DNA of 7,755 bases from Lentisphaerota bacterium (GCA_012511845.1 JAAZFF010000266.1:1-7755); one strand, 5' to 3'; shown: positions 1 through 6,844, counted from the stretch's first letter. Numbers and translations: made by a program. Notes: generated from the sequence alone by a model not told the origin.

Positions 1-6
1 AAAGGT

Positions 7-96
7 AGGGCGATGACCTCCGGGCGCGCCGCAAAACAACGGACCGCTCGGAGAGCCGTCCCTACCTGGCTCAGCAGCCGCAGGGCGATGACCTCC
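7..96. repeat. 15-bp direct repeat pair in a GC-rich intergenic element
   Basis: The 15-mer AGGGCGATGACCTCC occurs exactly at 7-21 and again at 82-96, a period of 75 bases. The similarity extends imperfectly a few bases to the right. The stretch is far richer in GC than the neighbouring coding DNA. It also has GGTAGGG at 4-10 facing CCCTACC at 60-66, so part of it is bounded by inverted 7-mers. An AscI-type palindrome GGCGCGCC sits inside it. This is the structure of a dispersed intergenic (REP/BIME-like) repeat; copies elsewhere in the genome cannot be seen from here. Confidence 0.6.
41..61. repeat. REP-like palindrome (hairpin)
   Basis: Bases 41-49 pair with 53-61 (GGAC.GCTC against GAGC.GTCC) with one C-C mismatch and a 3-base GGA loop, giving 8 of 9 pairs, all but two of them G-C. 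No T-run follows on either strand, so it is not a standard intrinsic terminator. It lies inside the GC-rich cluster downstream of the aminopeptidase and may act as a transcript-end stabiliser or simply be a mobile repeat unit. Confidence 0.55.
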
Positions 97-127
97 CGGC
101 TTCGAATCCTACGCCGGGGCAAGCCGG
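95..127 (-). terminator. Hairpin(s) directly after the aminopeptidase stop codon, possible transcript end
   Basis: Two mutually exclusive stems are visible. CCCGGC (95-100) can pair with GCCGGG (113-118), or CCGGCTT (96-102) with AAGCCGG (121-127). The structure abuts the TAG stop codon at 128-130. There is no T-tract on the minus strand after it, so a Rho-independent terminator is only weakly supported. It could instead be part of the repeat cluster at 1-127. Confidence 0.35.
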
Positions 128-2770
128 CTAATTCCCAAGAATTTGCGAAATGCGGCTGTATAAGCTTGGAGTACGTACAGCTGAAACTCTCCTCTTCAAC
201 TCCGCCAGCATATCAACTACCAGAGATCGAAGCGGCTCATTCATTTTCAGTACAAAGGTAAATGCTGAAACTACATTGAGCGCTGTATACTCATTTATAT
301 CTGCCAGACGCAACAATGTTTCGCCCGCCCAATCAATGCCGCGAGTCGTCCAGAGCTGTGCATTATTTACTGCCATTCCCCCGTAGAGTGAACGACTGTG
401 ACTTGGATGCTCTATCCTGAAATCTGCGCTTTTTTCCTCACTGGTGATAGCTTCAAAAACATCATTATGCGGAGACGATGCCAGTACACGCAAATAACCG
501 CCGTAAGCAGCCACGTGATCTTTGCATATATCTCGCAATTTATTCATGATCTCATGTCGAATCACCGAATCAGTTGAATTGACAGCACTTGCCGCATAAA
601 GCTTATCGCTGATTGCAGCGCCTTCTTCAAAATATTGTACGAGAGCTTCTACTTCACGCTCCCCCGCCGCAGCTGCAAGAAGTTTTGATACCACATCGCA
701 GAGAGAGCGACGCGGAATCGCAGAAGCAAGTTCTTCATTTTCCGGTGCAACAGTAACCCTTTCAAAAACATCAAGCAACTGCTCATTGCATGTTTTCGCT
801 ACAACAGAGCTGAGTTTTCTTGCAGCAGCATTCCGCTCAGCCGTAAAAGGCAAGAAACTTCTATCAAGCATTTCATCTGAAATTGTCAGCAAAGATGCCT
901 TGATTCCATCAGGCAGCGAAGCATCATCAAGAATTTCCCGGAAGAGCTTTACAAACTCTGAAGGAGGTGCCAAATCATCCATCATGTTTTTCATTGCGAT
1001 ATCGCGAAGTGTCCGCATAGCCTCTACACGACCGATAATAAATGGCGAAAACTTAACAGTCTTTACAAGAGTCTCCCTGGTGGCAATTTCATCTGTAAAC
1101 GTACCGTAAAAGGCCTCACCGCTATTCCAGTCAAGGAATTCAGGCTCAAACGGAACATCTTCAAAAACAAATTCCGAATACTCTGAATCCAATACAAGCA
1201 GCTTATTGACAGACTCCATTACCCTGCCCCCTGCATCAACACCCGATATGCGAAACGGTATAGTAAAGTATCTCCCCCTGCCGTGGCGGAGTTGGGACAC
1301 TGCCACAACCAGCCGGCGTTTATCCGGTGAATAGGAATATGTTCCACGCAGCTCCGGATAGCCTGCCGTAAAAAGCCATTCGTGCAAGAAGGAGTTCAAA
1401 TCAATATCGGCAGTTTCACGAAAACAGTTCAAGAAATCTTCTGTATCAGCATTACCTCCATTATACCGTGTAAAGTATAGCGATATAGCTTTTTCATATT
1501 TTTCATCGCCTATCAGAGAGCGAAGCATACCGAGAACTTCAGGAGCCTTTACATATGTAACGCCGTCAACAACATCGTCAGGGTGATTAAAGCCCTCTCT
1601 TACTATTCGTCCTGTTTTTCCACCTTCCTCCATCGCCAGCGGTCCGTTCAGAGGTGCCCTGATTGAATCGATTTCGCTCAGGCGTATTAGTTCAAAACCG
1701 AACTTTTCCCTGACATAATCGCGCTCGACTGTAACCGTGTACGCTTCATTCAGCCACATATCGAATGGTGTTTCCATTGTAACGTCCCCGCCGCAATGGT
1801 TATGTTCATACTCATGTATTATAACGCTGTGTGCATATACAAGCCTCGCATCAACAGTCCAGTCATCTATCAGCGCTGCTTCCGTGATAATCGTTGTATT
1901 GCCGGCATTCTCCATACCTCCGAAATTTGATTTTTCCATGCATATGGTTCTGTAGCACTCTCTTTCATATTCGTAACTGAGATGGCGTGACTGCCACAAG
2001 ACGCAGTCTTTTGTTATCTGCATAGGAATATGCGCGCTCTCGATTTTGCCGGGAGGGACAAGATATTCGAGGCGTATCTCCCTGCCTAAGTCTGTCGTTA
2101 CCGAATCAGCAAGAACATCCCACGTTCCGGCAGCGGCAATAAACAGATAAGGCGGCATCGGTATAGAATTTAAATAAGTGATTGCCATCCGCGAAGGATC
2201 GTCCGGCAACGGCACAGGTACGCCGTCCGGATTCGTCTCGCGCAATACATCGCCATTCGAAATCAGGTGTGTATAGCGGTTCGAGGCTTCCAGACGTGTT
2301 TTCCATGTGCATTTTGCCGTGCAATCGTCTACTGTCGGCATTATGCGCTGAAAACCCCATTGCTGACATTGCGACATTATCTGCGGTGGTGCACCGGGGG
2401 GCGTTGTGTCAAAATAAAGTCCCTCAAGAATGTTGTCCGTCGGTCTGCAAACAGCATTTATTTCAAGAACAATCTCTTCACTTGTCTTAAATTCACGAGG
2501 CAGCACAATACGCAAACTGTTCTCTTTTTTTATATATAACCATATCAGGGGAATTTCCATACCTTCAGGATCAACAAGATTAATATCGCCTATCTCCAAA
2601 TCTTGGACATCAAGTTCAACTGTTGAGATATCCTTGATCGGTTTCAGAAGCAGTCTCTCCCGCCCGACCACCCTGTCGTCATAAATTTTGAGATCAAGAT
2701 CAACGTGCGAAAGTTGAACTGAAGGTCTCACATACTCTGATTTTTTATATTTGAAGTTTTTTGCCGGCAT
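128..2770 (-). CDS. pepN: M1 family zinc aminopeptidase (aminopeptidase N, PepN-type)
   Basis: Zinc metallopeptidase that removes N-terminal residues from peptides, probably in the cytoplasm: there is no signal peptide, and the length of 880 residues is close to E. coli PepN (870). The order is an N-terminal beta domain (about 1-250), a thermolysin-like catalytic domain (about 250-470), an Ig-like domain (about 475-570) and a C-terminal helical domain (570-880). Zinc ligands are H319 and H323 in HEYEH and E342 in WLNEA, 19 residues after the second His as in PepN. E320 is the general base. The substrate amine site is G285-M-E287-N (GGMEN), and Y406 in VTYVKAPEV is the likely transition-state Tyr. 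The amine-site element reads SQCQQWGF and the motif is GGMEN, which recalls the LTA4H/aminopeptidase B branch, whereas length and C-terminal domains are PepN-like. The start has AGGG (2777-2780) six bases upstream. Substrate preference cannot be read from sequence. Confidence 0.93.
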   Translation of the reverse strand: MPAKNFKYKKSEYVRPSVQLSHVDLDLKIYDDRVVGRERLLLKPIKDISTVELDVQDLEIGDINLVDPEGMEIPLIWLYIKKENSLRIVLPREFKTSEEIVLEINAVCRPTDNILEGLYFDTTPPGAPPQIMSQCQQWGFQRIMPTVDDCTAKCTWKTRLEASNRYTHLISNGDVLRETNPDGVPVPLPDDPSRMAITYLNSIPMPPYLFIAAAGTWDVLADSVTTDLGREIRLEYLVPPGKIESAHIPMQITKDCVLWQSRHLSYEYERECYRTICMEKSNFGGMENAGNTTIITEAALIDDWTVDARLVYAHSVIIHEYEHNHCGGDVTMETPFDMWLNEAYTVTVERDYVREKFGFELIRLSEIDSIRAPLNGPLAMEEGGKTGRIVREGFNHPDDVVDGVTYVKAPEVLGMLRSLIGDEKYEKAISLYFTRYNGGNADTEDFLNCFRETADIDLNSFLHEWLFTAGYPELRGTYSYSPDKRRLVVAVSQLRHGRGRYFTIPFRISGVDAGGRVMESVNKLLVLDSEYSEFVFEDVPFEPEFLDWNSGEAFYGTFTDEIATRETLVKTVKFSPFIIGRVEAMRTLRDIAMKNMMDDLAPPSEFVKLFREILDDASLPDGIKASLLTISDEMLDRSFLPFTAERNAAARKLSSVVAKTCNEQLLDVFERVTVAPENEELASAIPRRSLCDVVSKLLAAAAGEREVEALVQYFEEGAAISDKLYAASAVNSTDSVIRHEIMNKLRDICKDHVAAYGGYLRVLASSPHNDVFEAITSEEKSADFRIEHPSHSRSLYGGMAVNNAQLWTTRGIDWAGETLLRLADINEYTALNVVSAFTFVLKMNEPLRSLVVDMLAELKRRVSAVRTPSLYSRISQILGN

Positions 2771-2805
2771 TTTTTACCCTGGAGATGAATTTCTAAACTG
2801 CAATT

Positions 2806-2833
2806 ATTTTACAGCATGGAAGTTAAATAACAA
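2806..2833 (-). promoter_or_regulatory. Candidate sigma70-type promoter for the aminopeptidase gene
   Basis: On the minus strand, TTGTTA (2828-2833, 4 of 6 to the -35 consensus) and TAAAAT (2806-2811, 5 of 6 to the -10 consensus) are separated by 16 bases. The start codon lies about 35 bases downstream of the -10 box. The region is AT-rich, so a chance match is possible. Confidence 0.4.
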
Positions 2834-2895
2834 GCATCAATAAAACTTGCATCCGTTCCATATCACTGCAGCACAGTCGCAGGTCGGGCGCCGGC

Positions 2896-2911
2896 TCGAA
2901 TGTCGAATGTC
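2896..2911. repeat. Short tandem heptamer TCGAATG (2.3 copies)
   Basis: TCGAATG is repeated at 2896-2902 and 2903-2909, followed by TC. With the preceding bases it reads CCGGCTCGAAT, nearly the same as CCGGCTTCGAAT at 96-107 in the repeat cluster at the left end. It lies 34 bases upstream of the right-facing -35 box, a possible activator position, but it could equally be a remnant of the GC-rich repeat family. Confidence 0.4.
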
Positions 2912-2944
2912 ATAATTAGAATTGTGCCCTAAAATTTCTATAGC

Positions 2945-2973
2945 TTGACATATACCGGGCAGACACAGATAAT
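2945..2973 (+). promoter_or_regulatory. Strong sigma70-like promoter for the alpha-mannosidase gene
   Basis: A perfect -35 box TTGACA (2945-2950) is followed after exactly 17 bases by GATAAT (2968-2973, 5 of 6 to consensus). The predicted transcript start is near 2980, leaving a leader of about 57 bases before the ATG. A further -10-like TATACT lies at 2986-2991 without a matching -35. The near-consensus match suggests high basal expression unless repressed; no clear operator is visible. Confidence 0.7.
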
Positions 2974-3022
2974 TGGGTGCTGATTTATACTATAAGGCTG
3001 AAGTAATCAGGCAGTTAAATAC

Positions 3023-3028
3023 AGGGAG
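3023..3028 (+). promoter_or_regulatory. Ribosome-binding site AGGGAG of the alpha-mannosidase
   Basis: AGGGAG lies 8 bases before the ATG at 3037, ideal spacing. This fixes the start of the mannosidase reading frame. Confidence 0.75.
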
Positions 3029-3036
3029 TTAAAATC

Positions 3037-4455
3037 ATGTCATATTTTTTTACAGAGTTGACGATAGAGAGATGTGCAGATGTAAAAAGAAGAATTGAAA
3101 CAGATATTTTGGGGGAGTTCATTCCCCTGACTGCAGAGGTAGCCGTCACACCGGAACCTGTACCTTTTGCAAAGCGAAAGGATCTTTCATACAAACCCAT
3201 AAAAGAAGGTGAGCTTTGGGGCAAGAAATGGGACTGCGGATGGTTTCATCTGAAAGGGAGGATTCCCAAAAAATGGGCAGGTGAGTATGTCGTGGCAAGA
3301 ATTGATTTATCGGGCGAACTTCTGGTTTACAGTGCCCGAGGCGAAACTCTGCAAGGTTTGACAAACGGCTCTGTTTTCTCACCCGGATACACAAAAGACC
3401 TGTTGCACATCACACCCGAATGTTCCGGTGGCGAAGTCATAAATCTCTGGGTAGATGCAGCAGCCTCAAAACTTTTTGGTCTTGAGAGAAGTATGGAGCC
3501 GGATTGGTTCGAGGATAAAGATGAACTGCACGGGCGAAGCAACGCTATAGTGACTGCCATTCGAATCTGCAAGTTTGATTATGATTTGTGGCAGCTTTGG
3601 CTCGATATTTCAGTTCTCGAGAATCTAATGATTATATTACCGTCTGAGGGAGTCAGGAAACATCAGATAGCACGATGCCTTGATAAGGCTATGAGCGAAT
3701 ACAATGTAAAAGGTGCCAAGGCAGCGAGAGAAATTCTGAAAAAAGCGTTCGAGCTTAAAAGCGACCCGGCTTCAATCGAAGTCACAGGCATAGGTCACGC
3801 ACACATTGATACGGCATGGCTCTGGCCCGTCAGGGAAACTATACGCAAATGCGGACGCACTTTTTCAAGTCAAATCAAACTCCTCGAAAAATACCCTGAC
3901 TACGTCTTCGGCGCTTCTCAGGCGCAGCTCTATGCCTTCACCAAGGAGCACTACCCGAAACTGTACGATCAGATTAAAGAGGCGGTCAAAGCAGGGCGGT
4001 GGGAAGTTCAGGGCGGGATGTGGGTAGAGGCGGACTGCAATCTCATAAGCGGTGAGTCAATGATCCGGCAGTTGTCACACGGAATGAATTTCTTCAGGGA
4101 TGAATTTGGAGTTACAGTGAAAAACCTGTGGCTGCCCGATGTTTTCGGATACTCCGGAAACCTGCCGCAAATTCTGAAAGGAAGCGGAATAAACTACTTC
4201 CTGACTCAGAAGCTTTCATGGAACACATACAACAAATTTCCGCATAATACCTTTATATGGAAAGGTATCGACGACAGCGATGTTCTGGCGCATTTCCCAC
4301 CGGAAGATACATACAACAGCGAACTTAATCCCTCCGCCCTGCGCATGAGTGAATCCAACAATAAAGAACGCGGGCTCGTCGGGGAAGCGGTGTCTCTTTT
4401 CGGAATTGGCAATGGTGGCGGATGTCCCAAAGAGGAACATATTGAGCGCGGTTAA
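3037..4455 (+). CDS. GH38 alpha-mannosidase, N-terminal part, ended by an in-frame stop
   Basis: Hydrolyses terminal alpha-linked mannose (retaining, zinc-dependent); the sequence type resembles cytosolic MAN2C1 and its bacterial relatives. The first ~240 residues form the N-terminal beta domain (CGWFHLKGRIP region). The GH38 catalytic barrel begins near residue 249. H256 and D258 in HAHID are zinc ligands, and D368 in LPDVFGYS is the catalytic nucleophile and zinc ligand. The GDGGGGP loop typical of this clade reads GNGGGCP (N459, C463). The ORF has 472 codons and ends at TAA 4453-4455 in the middle of the barrel, where homologues continue. The same frame resumes at once in the next ORF, so full length would be about 1029 residues, normal for the family. 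Alone, this piece lacks the last zinc ligand and should be inactive. No signal peptide is present. Confidence 0.88.
   Translation: MSYFFTELTIERCADVKRRIETDILGEFIPLTAEVAVTPEPVPFAKRKDLSYKPIKEGELWGKKWDCGWFHLKGRIPKKWAGEYVVARIDLSGELLVYSARGETLQGLTNGSVFSPGYTKDLLHITPECSGGEVINLWVDAAASKLFGLERSMEPDWFEDKDELHGRSNAIVTAIRICKFDYDLWQLWLDISVLENLMIILPSEGVRKHQIARCLDKAMSEYNVKGAKAAREILKKAFELKSDPASIEVTGIGHAHIDTAWLWPVRETIRKCGRTFSSQIKLLEKYPDYVFGASQAQLYAFTKEHYPKLYDQIKEAVKAGRWEVQGGMWVEADCNLISGESMIRQLSHGMNFFRDEFGVTVKNLWLPDVFGYSGNLPQILKGSGINYFLTQKLSWNTYNKFPHNTFIWKGIDDSDVLAHFPPEDTYNSELNPSALRMSESNNKERGLVGEAVSLFGIGNGGGCPKEEHIERG
4453..4455 (+). other. Isolated in-frame TAA inside the GH38 reading frame
   Basis: The codons read ATT GAG CGC GGT TAA AGG ATG TAC GAT. 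The ORFs on either side share one frame (3037 and 4459 are both 1 modulo 3), and the conserved context ERG-x-R-MYDLIGIPRFKFG runs across the stop without an insertion or deletion. One base change from a sense codon (TTA, CAA or AAA) would explain it. TAA is neither the selenocysteine (TGA) nor the pyrrolysine (TAG) codon. Confidence 0.85.
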
Positions 4456-4458
4456 AGG

Positions 4459-6126
4459 ATGTACGATCTGATCGGAATACCGCGCTTCAAGTTCGGGCAT
4501 ATACAACCGGTACTGGAAAAATTGGCAACATACACCGAGGAACTTTCCACCTGGTGTGGCGAACTGTACTTCGAGACCCATCGTGGAACACTTACCACAC
4601 AGGCTGCTGTAAAACGCCTCAACAGGCGCGCTGAAGAAGCTCTAAGGGCAGCCGAGATGATATGCGCTTGCGGGAAACTTTCAGAATACCCTGGTGCTGA
4701 ATTGGATAATCTGTGGAAAGAAGTATTGATTAATCAGTTCCACGACATAATTCCCGGCTCAAGCATAAAAAGAGTTTATGACGAAACTGTACCGCAGTTA
4801 CAAAATGTTGTAGATAGCGCAGGGGCGTTTGTGCAGAAATTCGGCAAGAAAATGCTGAAAAAGAATAAAGACGCTTTAACCGTGTTTAATCCTTCAACAG
4901 AAGATATAGAAACCATCATAGAGCTGCCCAAGGGATGGACAGGTATTTGCGACGATGAAGGCAACATTGCAGCTGCCCAAATTGAAGGAGGTAATGCCTT
5001 TGCAAAAATAAAGATTTCCGGACAGAACTTCGCTACTTTTACAAAGGCGAAAGGCGCTGAAAAGGTTGTGCAGGAAGACACAAGCAAAAAACGCAAATTC
5101 GTACTCGAAAATAAACATGTAAGTTACGAATTCAACGCTCAATTCCAGTTGATAAAAGGATTTGATAAGAAAGCCGGCGTTGAGTTCATAAATGGCGAAG
5201 AACCGGGTAATAGACTCGAAATTTTCGTAGATCACGGTTACGTCGGTCGGGATGCCTGGGACATCGAGGAGCATTACAGGCGCCAACTGGCTGACACAGC
5301 AAAAGTAACTGCAATTGAGAGCATCAGCGGCAGCATGAGATCTGGCTTTTCAGTAAGGTACACCATCGGTGAAAAATCTGCAATACGTCAGTTTATATGG
5401 CTGGAGGCAGATAGCAAGAGGCTCGATTTTGTAACAGAAGTCGACTGGTATGAAACGCATAGACTGCTGCGCGTCGCATTCCCGACAACGATCAAATCTG
5501 ATACTGCAACATCTGAAATTCAGTATGGTTTCGTAAAGAGAAGCACAACGGATAACACAACCTGGGATTACGCCCAGTTTGAATGTGCCGCACACCGTTT
5601 CGTAGATCTGTCACACATGGAATATGGAGTCACACTGCTTAACGATTCAAAGTACGGGTACCGCGCCAAAGGGCAGGCACTTGAGCTGTCACTCCTTCGC
5701 TCTCCCACTGATCCTGATCCTGTTGCCGATAAGGGTTTGCAGAAATTTACATATGCGATACTGCCTCACACAGGCAGCTTAATCTGCTCAAACGTTCGGG
5801 CACATGCTGCTGTACTTAATCAGGGCGTCGAAATCTTTTACGGATTTGAATCTGCAGGCAAAACACTTCCTGTTTCAGTTAAGAGTGCTGAAGGCATAGA
5901 TTTAGCTGTCGTTAAAAAAGCAGATAAGGAAAACTGCATCGTAGCACGAGTCGTGGAAACACGCGGACTGCCATCCAAAGGCAAGTTGATCTCAACGAAT
6001 CGCAACAGCAGAATTGTTCCCACCAACCTGGTGGAATGGATAGATGACGAAAAGGGACAGACAACCGGGTGTGCTGACCTTGCACTTAAACCTTTTGAGA
6101 TTAAAACTTTCAAGGTTTATCTATAA
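4459..6126 (+). CDS. GH38 alpha-mannosidase, C-terminal part, in frame with the upstream piece
   Basis: This is the rest of the alpha-mannosidase: end of the catalytic barrel, the helical middle domain (about residues 30-110, with CGELYFETHRGTLTTQ and NQFHDIIPGSS) and the large C-terminal beta domain. H95 in NQFHD (full-length residue 569) is the expected fourth zinc ligand. The 555 codons contain no further lesion, and the end FKVYL-TAA looks natural. The ATG at 4459 lies one codon after the upstream TAA (TAA AGG ATG). It has only AGG immediately before it and GAGGA 22 bases away, so independent initiation is poorly supported, although stop-start reinitiation is conceivable. Most likely this ATG is an internal Met of one gene, meaning a split or pseudogene form, a sequencing error or readthrough. 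Confidence 0.88.
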   Translation: MYDLIGIPRFKFGHIQPVLEKLATYTEELSTWCGELYFETHRGTLTTQAAVKRLNRRAEEALRAAEMICACGKLSEYPGAELDNLWKEVLINQFHDIIPGSSIKRVYDETVPQLQNVVDSAGAFVQKFGKKMLKKNKDALTVFNPSTEDIETIIELPKGWTGICDDEGNIAAAQIEGGNAFAKIKISGQNFATFTKAKGAEKVVQEDTSKKRKFVLENKHVSYEFNAQFQLIKGFDKKAGVEFINGEEPGNRLEIFVDHGYVGRDAWDIEEHYRRQLADTAKVTAIESISGSMRSGFSVRYTIGEKSAIRQFIWLEADSKRLDFVTEVDWYETHRLLRVAFPTTIKSDTATSEIQYGFVKRSTTDNTTWDYAQFECAAHRFVDLSHMEYGVTLLNDSKYGYRAKGQALELSLLRSPTDPDPVADKGLQKFTYAILPHTGSLICSNVRAHAAVLNQGVEIFYGFESAGKTLPVSVKSAEGIDLAVVKKADKENCIVARVVETRGLPSKGKLISTNRNSRIVPTNLVEWIDDEKGQTTGCADLALKPFEIKTFKVYL

Positions 6127-6138
6127 AAGTCCTGATAT

Positions 6139-6177
6139 ACAGGTCTAAGAATATAAATCTTTATTTTCTTGACCTGT
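6139..6177. terminator. Long imperfect hairpin between convergent genes, possible bidirectional terminator
   Basis: Bases 6139-6157 are almost the reverse complement of 6160-6177. ACAGGTC pairs with GACCTGT, then AAGAATATAA pairs with the following T-rich arm with one T-T mismatch, one bulged T (6146) and a very short loop. It starts 12 bases after the mannosidase stop and its right arm overlaps the last codons and stop (6161-6163) of the opposing Spy-like gene. A-rich and T-rich halves make it work in either direction, but no separate T-tract follows the stem. Confidence 0.5.
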
Positions 6178-6802
6178 CTTTGTCCGGTCTCTGAGTTCGC
6201 TGTTCCCTCGTTGGTCTGCGAACTCCTTCTCCCCTGCTTTCAACTCGGTTCATTCTGAACCTCTGTCTTCGGACGCGATCCACTTCCTTAATTTTTTCAT
6301 CAGATAAGTGTTTACGCAACTCAATTACTTTACGTGTTTGCAACTTGGCTATTTCTGTCCGGTGTAGACCGACTTTTTCTACGGCACGCATTATATCCTC
6401 TTCCGGGGCACGCGCTGAGACAAGTTCCGCCTGGGCGGCGGCAGCTCTCCTCAGCTTCTCCAGCTCAATGGAAATATTTTCGTCCAGATCGGCAAAACTT
6501 TCCTGAATCTTTTGACGATCGTCTTCACTGATACCCAGTTCATCTGAAATTTCCGGATCGTTAAACATCATTATCAGGAGACTGTTTGAATCGTTTACTC
6601 CGCGTGCGGGCGCATTTCGTGTAACAATCTCTCTCCTGTGTGCGGTAGCTTGCTGGCGTGAAGTTCGTTGCTGACGCTGTTTAGTTCGCTCAGGTGATAA
6701 TGCGGGGGCTCTTTCACCCCGATTGATAACTTTCCGGTTTCTCCCCTGTTTATCAGCATCGGATACCGTTTCAGAATAAGCCTCCGTAATAACAATTTGC
6801 AT
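6161..6802 (-). CDS. Spy/CpxP-like (LTXXQ-type) periplasmic protein, N-terminus disputed
   Basis: 213 residues from the ATG at 6802. Residues about 75-178 are helical and charged, with two helix-start motifs (LGISEDDRQKI near 89-99 and LSDEKIKEV near 166-174) in the places of the LTPEQ motifs of the Spy/CpxP/ZraP family. These are periplasmic chaperones or metal-responsive proteins of the envelope. Residues 17-68 and the last ~36 are Arg/Lys/Gln-rich, low complexity and probably disordered, unusual for Spy. The ATG at 6802 lies inside a hydrophobic stretch with no good ribosome-binding site. Reading upstream in frame gives a complete signal peptide that starts at ATG 6844 but carries TAA at codon 4. 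The likely mature end follows AYS at residues 8-10. The gene is 81 bases downstream of tadB on the same strand, so cotranscription is plausible. Family assignment is moderate; exact role unknown. Confidence 0.6.
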   Translation of the reverse strand: MQIVITEAYSETVSDADKQGRNRKVINRGERAPALSPERTKQRQQRTSRQQATAHRREIVTRNAPARGVNDSNSLLIMMFNDPEISDELGISEDDRQKIQESFADLDENISIELEKLRRAAAAQAELVSARAPEEDIMRAVEKVGLHRTEIAKLQTRKVIELRKHLSDEKIKEVDRVRRQRFRMNRVESRGEGVRRPTREQRTQRPDKDRSRK

Positions 6803-6844
6803 TATAAGAAAAAACGTAAACGCTACCTTTGTTTAAAGCTTCAT
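6803..6844 (-). other. Upstream in-frame extension of the Spy-like gene: start, TAA at codon 4, signal peptide core
   Basis: On the minus strand ATG (6842-6844) AAG CTT TAA (6833-6835) ACA AAG GTA GCG TTT ACG TTT TTT CTT ATA leads straight into the ATG at 6802 in the same frame. Ignoring the TAA, the product begins MKL-x-TKVAFTFFLIMQIVITEAYS, a textbook secretion signal: basic n-region, hydrophobic core, small-residue cleavage site. This strongly suggests that 6844 is the ancestral start and that the TAA is a lesion, an error or a recoded site. Confidence 0.75.

Larger units (their letters stand above)
2771..3036. other. Divergent intergenic control region
   Basis: These 266 bases separate the left-facing aminopeptidase gene from the right-facing mannosidase gene. 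They hold a strong right-facing promoter and Shine-Dalgarno, a weaker left-facing promoter and, between them, a short GC-rich island (about 2879-2898) with a heptamer tandem repeat. No ORF, RNA gene or clear long operator palindrome is seen. Confidence 0.7.

Noticed and set aside
96..127. TTCGAATC resembling a tRNA T-loop, suggesting a tRNA 3' fragment or an att site
   Set aside because: The flanking bases cannot form a T-stem (CCGGC opposite CTAC), and no acceptor stem, anticodon arm or CCA is present.
1798..1818. Metzincin-type zinc site from HEYEHNHCGG
   Set aside because: The third ligand pattern HExxHxxGxxH is absent. The Glu in WLNEA 19 residues on and the GGMEN motif place it in family M1.
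2182..2684. Plus-strand ORFs opposite the aminopeptidase, and other 60-130 residue ORFs opposite real genes (for example 13-261, 786-1109, 4216-4581, 7130-7405)
   Set aside because: They are reverse-strand or shifted-frame shadows of longer genes with clear family motifs, show no recognisable domains and have no convincing ribosome-binding sites.
4453..4455. Selenocysteine or pyrrolysine insertion at the internal stop
   Set aside because: The codon is TAA; these systems use TGA and TAG. GH38 enzymes are not known to need either residue here.
3037..6126. Frameshift as the cause of the split mannosidase
   Set aside because: The two ORFs share the same frame, and the conserved context runs across without inserted or deleted bases; only a stop codon intervenes.
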